Shown piece after piece: positions 62,353 through 64,000 of a DNA stretch of 64,000 bases. This DNA is from Microplitis mediator (lineage: Eukaryota > Arthropoda > Insecta > Hymenoptera > Braconidae). The translations under genes were made by a program, and so were the position numbers. The stretch is from the NCBI RefSeq assembly GCF_029852145.1, contig NC_079977.1, forward strand, positions 21,330,781 through 21,394,780, given 5' to 3'. The notes under the pieces are model-generated. The model saw nothing but the letters and a program-made list of their open reading frames with translations, had not been told where the DNA came from and made no database searches. Position 1 is the stretch's first letter, and every line of letters begins with the position of its first letter.

Positions 62353-62935
62353 CCATTTTGAGTTAGCTTAATTTTTTTTACAAAAACTGCTCATAACTTG
62401 TTAAATATTAGAGATAGGTCGAAAAAGCATAGGACTATTTTTGTAGAGCGTCAAATTTCCTATGAAAAAGTATTGAATGGTTTTTTTATAAAAGTCGATA
62501 TTTACGTGTCTAGAGGCCGAAATCTGTGAATCCGACTATTACGCCTGGGCGCCATTTTGAGTTGGCTTAATTTTATTTACAAAAACTGCTCATAACTTGT
62601 TAAATATTAGAGATAGGTCGAAAAAGCACAGGACTGTTTTTGTAGAGCGTCAAATTTCCTATGAAAAAGTATTGATTGGTTTTTTTATAAAAGTAGATAT
62701 TAACGTGTCTAGAGGCCGAAATCTGTGAATCCGACTTTTACGTCTGGGCGCCATTTTGAGTTGGCTTAATTTTATTTACAAAAACTGCTCATAACTTGTT
62801 AAATATTAGAGATAGGTCGAAAAAGCATAGGACTGTTTTTGTAGAGCGTCAAATTTCCTATGAAAAAGTATTGATTGGTTTTTTCATAAAAGTAGATATT
62901 ACCGTATCTAGAGGCCGAAATCTGTGAATCCGATG
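62335..62935 (+). repeat. 199-bp tandem array, three copies
   Basis: CGACTnTTACGCCTGGGCGCCATTTTGAGTT begins each copy (TACG at 62341, 62540 and 62739, exactly 199 bp apart). Shared blocks are CTGCTCATAACTTGTTAAAT, AGATAGGTCGAAAAAGCA, TTTTTGTAGAGCGTCAAATT and CTAGAGGCCGAAATCTGTG. Copies differ at only a few positions, so this is a young array. Its first copy merges with the G/C-rich tRNA-like fragment. Confidence 0.96.
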
Positions 62936-63519
62936 ACTAGTGTATATTAACCGTGGGAGAACTGTTTAGATATACGACGCCGGAAATACTCGCTCTTGAT
63001 TTATCCGTCTGAATGTCTGTTGATTATGGATTAGGTTATAACTAAAGGGCAGTGTATTTATGTCATTATTGTTATTGTTATTGCTGCTGTTGCTGTTGGT
63101 ATTGCTTTTGTTGTTGGATGATCGGTGCTCGGGTAGTATAGTTGTAACTGTGGAAGGACATTTGCATTTGACATTATCACAATAACATTGTCGAGTTGAG
63201 TTGTCAGTTATAGTTCTGTACGCTGCTTATGTATGACGATCGATTCGTCATAATTTATAGTTTATGAGATTAATTAGTTACAGTTTTATATAATTATTCG
63301 CAAGGTATTCAAATTCGTAATGAAATTGCAAATAAAACATTAATTCTGCGCACATGTCAAAATATTTTGTGGATCACAAAATTAATTGTAATTTTGGATT
63401 TTTTATGGAAAATATTCGACATGAAATAGACAAAATTCCTCATAGTGATAAAAATTCACCATAAATCACAAAAATTTTATAGTAATTTAAAAATATGATG
63501 CTTCAAACTCAATTTTAAT
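62936..63519. other. Non-repetitive DNA with a short TTG/CTG-rich tract
   Basis: Includes an imperfect trinucleotide tract at about 63064-63115 (TTATTGTTATTGCTGCTGTTGCTGTTGG). No convincing exon seen, although a noncoding exon cannot be excluded. Confidence 0.5.
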
Positions 63520-64000
63520 TTATAGTTTTGTGTAGAAACAAATCGTTTTACACAAAATTCCCCATAAAAAATTTCTCATAAAAATCAGGATTTTTCGAAC
63601 AATTAATAATTCTCCTTAAGTCATAAAATATTTCTTTAAAATCTCAGTAATAATCGAGAACTTTTTCAAAAAGAAAGTCGCCTCATTTAAAATTTCCCAT
63701 AAAAATGTTCTTTAAAATTTTAAATTTTCCATAAAGTTAATCATTCCCGATATATTTAAAAAATTTTCTTTTAAAACTCAGTGATAATTTACAACTTGCT
63801 AAACACAAGTCGTCTTATTTAAAATTCCCCATAAAATTTAAAATTCCCCATAAATTAATAATTTTCCCTAAATTTACATGTATTTCTCTAAAAGCTCAGC
63901 AATACTCCACAACTTTTATAAAAAAAAAATCGTTTTACACAAAATTCCCTATAAAAAATTTCTCATTAAAATCAGGATTTCTTATACAATTAATAATTCT
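63520..64000 (+). repeat. Degenerate tandem repeat running off the window
   Basis: Units of roughly 120-135 bp marked by CTCAGTAATAATCGAGAACT (63643), CTCAGTGATAATTTACAACT (63778) and CTCAGCAATACTCCACAACT (63896), each followed by AAAATTCCCCATAAA or similar. The segment TCGTTTTACACAAAATTCCC with ATAAAAAATTTCTCAT occurs near 63545 and again near 63930 in closely matching form. The array continues beyond 64000. Confidence 0.75.

Noticed and set aside
62150..62356. 68-codon minus-strand frame starting MAPRRKSRASARADQG
   Set aside because: It reads through the tRNA-derived fragment and its B box. The basic start comes from the G/C-rich tRNA-like head.

Overview
This looks like a stretch of an insect nuclear genome. 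Hymenoptera, perhaps a parasitoid wasp, is a guess from the AT-rich, repeat-rich style and not something I can prove. The DNA is strongly AT-rich, genes have spliced introns with GT/AG borders, and there are no bacterial-type operons. One complete gene can be read (mitochondrial ferrochelatase), plus the first coding exon of a second, probably secreted or membrane protein. Everything else is repeats: one large satellite array, at least eight unrelated minisatellite-like tandem arrays, several long fold-back (inverted-repeat) elements, small TIR elements and two tRNA-derived fragments.

Layout. 1-35870 is a tandem array of a ~180 bp satellite (short subtype 177-178 bp). It is interrupted by a 100-N scaffold gap (18800-18899) and by one 1.36 kb TIR element with a tRNA-like fragment (31572-32930). 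The array runs forward in 1-5236, reversed in 5237-18799, and forward again after the gap. The reversed stretch mirrors the rare variant monomers of 1-5236 one by one. The sequence after the gap repeats the same monomer order once more, without the indels. I read this as a fold-back assembly or read artefact, so monomer counts and orientation in the first 18.8 kb should not be trusted.

35871-38903 is AT-rich unique DNA, then a ~1.3 kb near-perfect palindrome and a ~170 bp TIR element. 39099-44503 is the ferrochelatase gene (7 exons, 394 aa, all four [2Fe-2S] cysteines and the catalytic His present). Its intron 2 carries a 1.03 kb fold-back element and a diverged half copy. Its intron 5 is a ten-copy ~131 bp tandem array. 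44504-46000 is the 3' flank with a ~195 bp tandem array split by a 202 bp inverted-repeat element.

About 46040-46839 is a CpG-containing promoter/5' UTR region and the first coding exon of a second plus-strand gene. Its product starts with a signal peptide followed by a short Cys/His/Pro segment that reminds me of leishmanolysin-like peptidase (invadolysin). From 46840 to the window end I find no further convincing exon. This is probably a very long first intron, and a juxtaposed 3'/5' splice site at 62023/62024 looks like a recursive splice site in the right orientation. The putative intron holds a 2.7 kb inverted repeat (47819-50515), six tandem arrays with periods of ~90, ~121-139, 185, ~193, 122 and 199 bp, a seventh running off the right edge, and small TIR elements.

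No CRISPR array, virus, toxin or prokaryotic system was seen. The observations most worth following are the mirrored satellite contig, the cluster of long inverted repeats inside transcribed introns (possible hairpin-siRNA sources), the recursive splice site candidate, and short words shared between otherwise unrelated repeat families.
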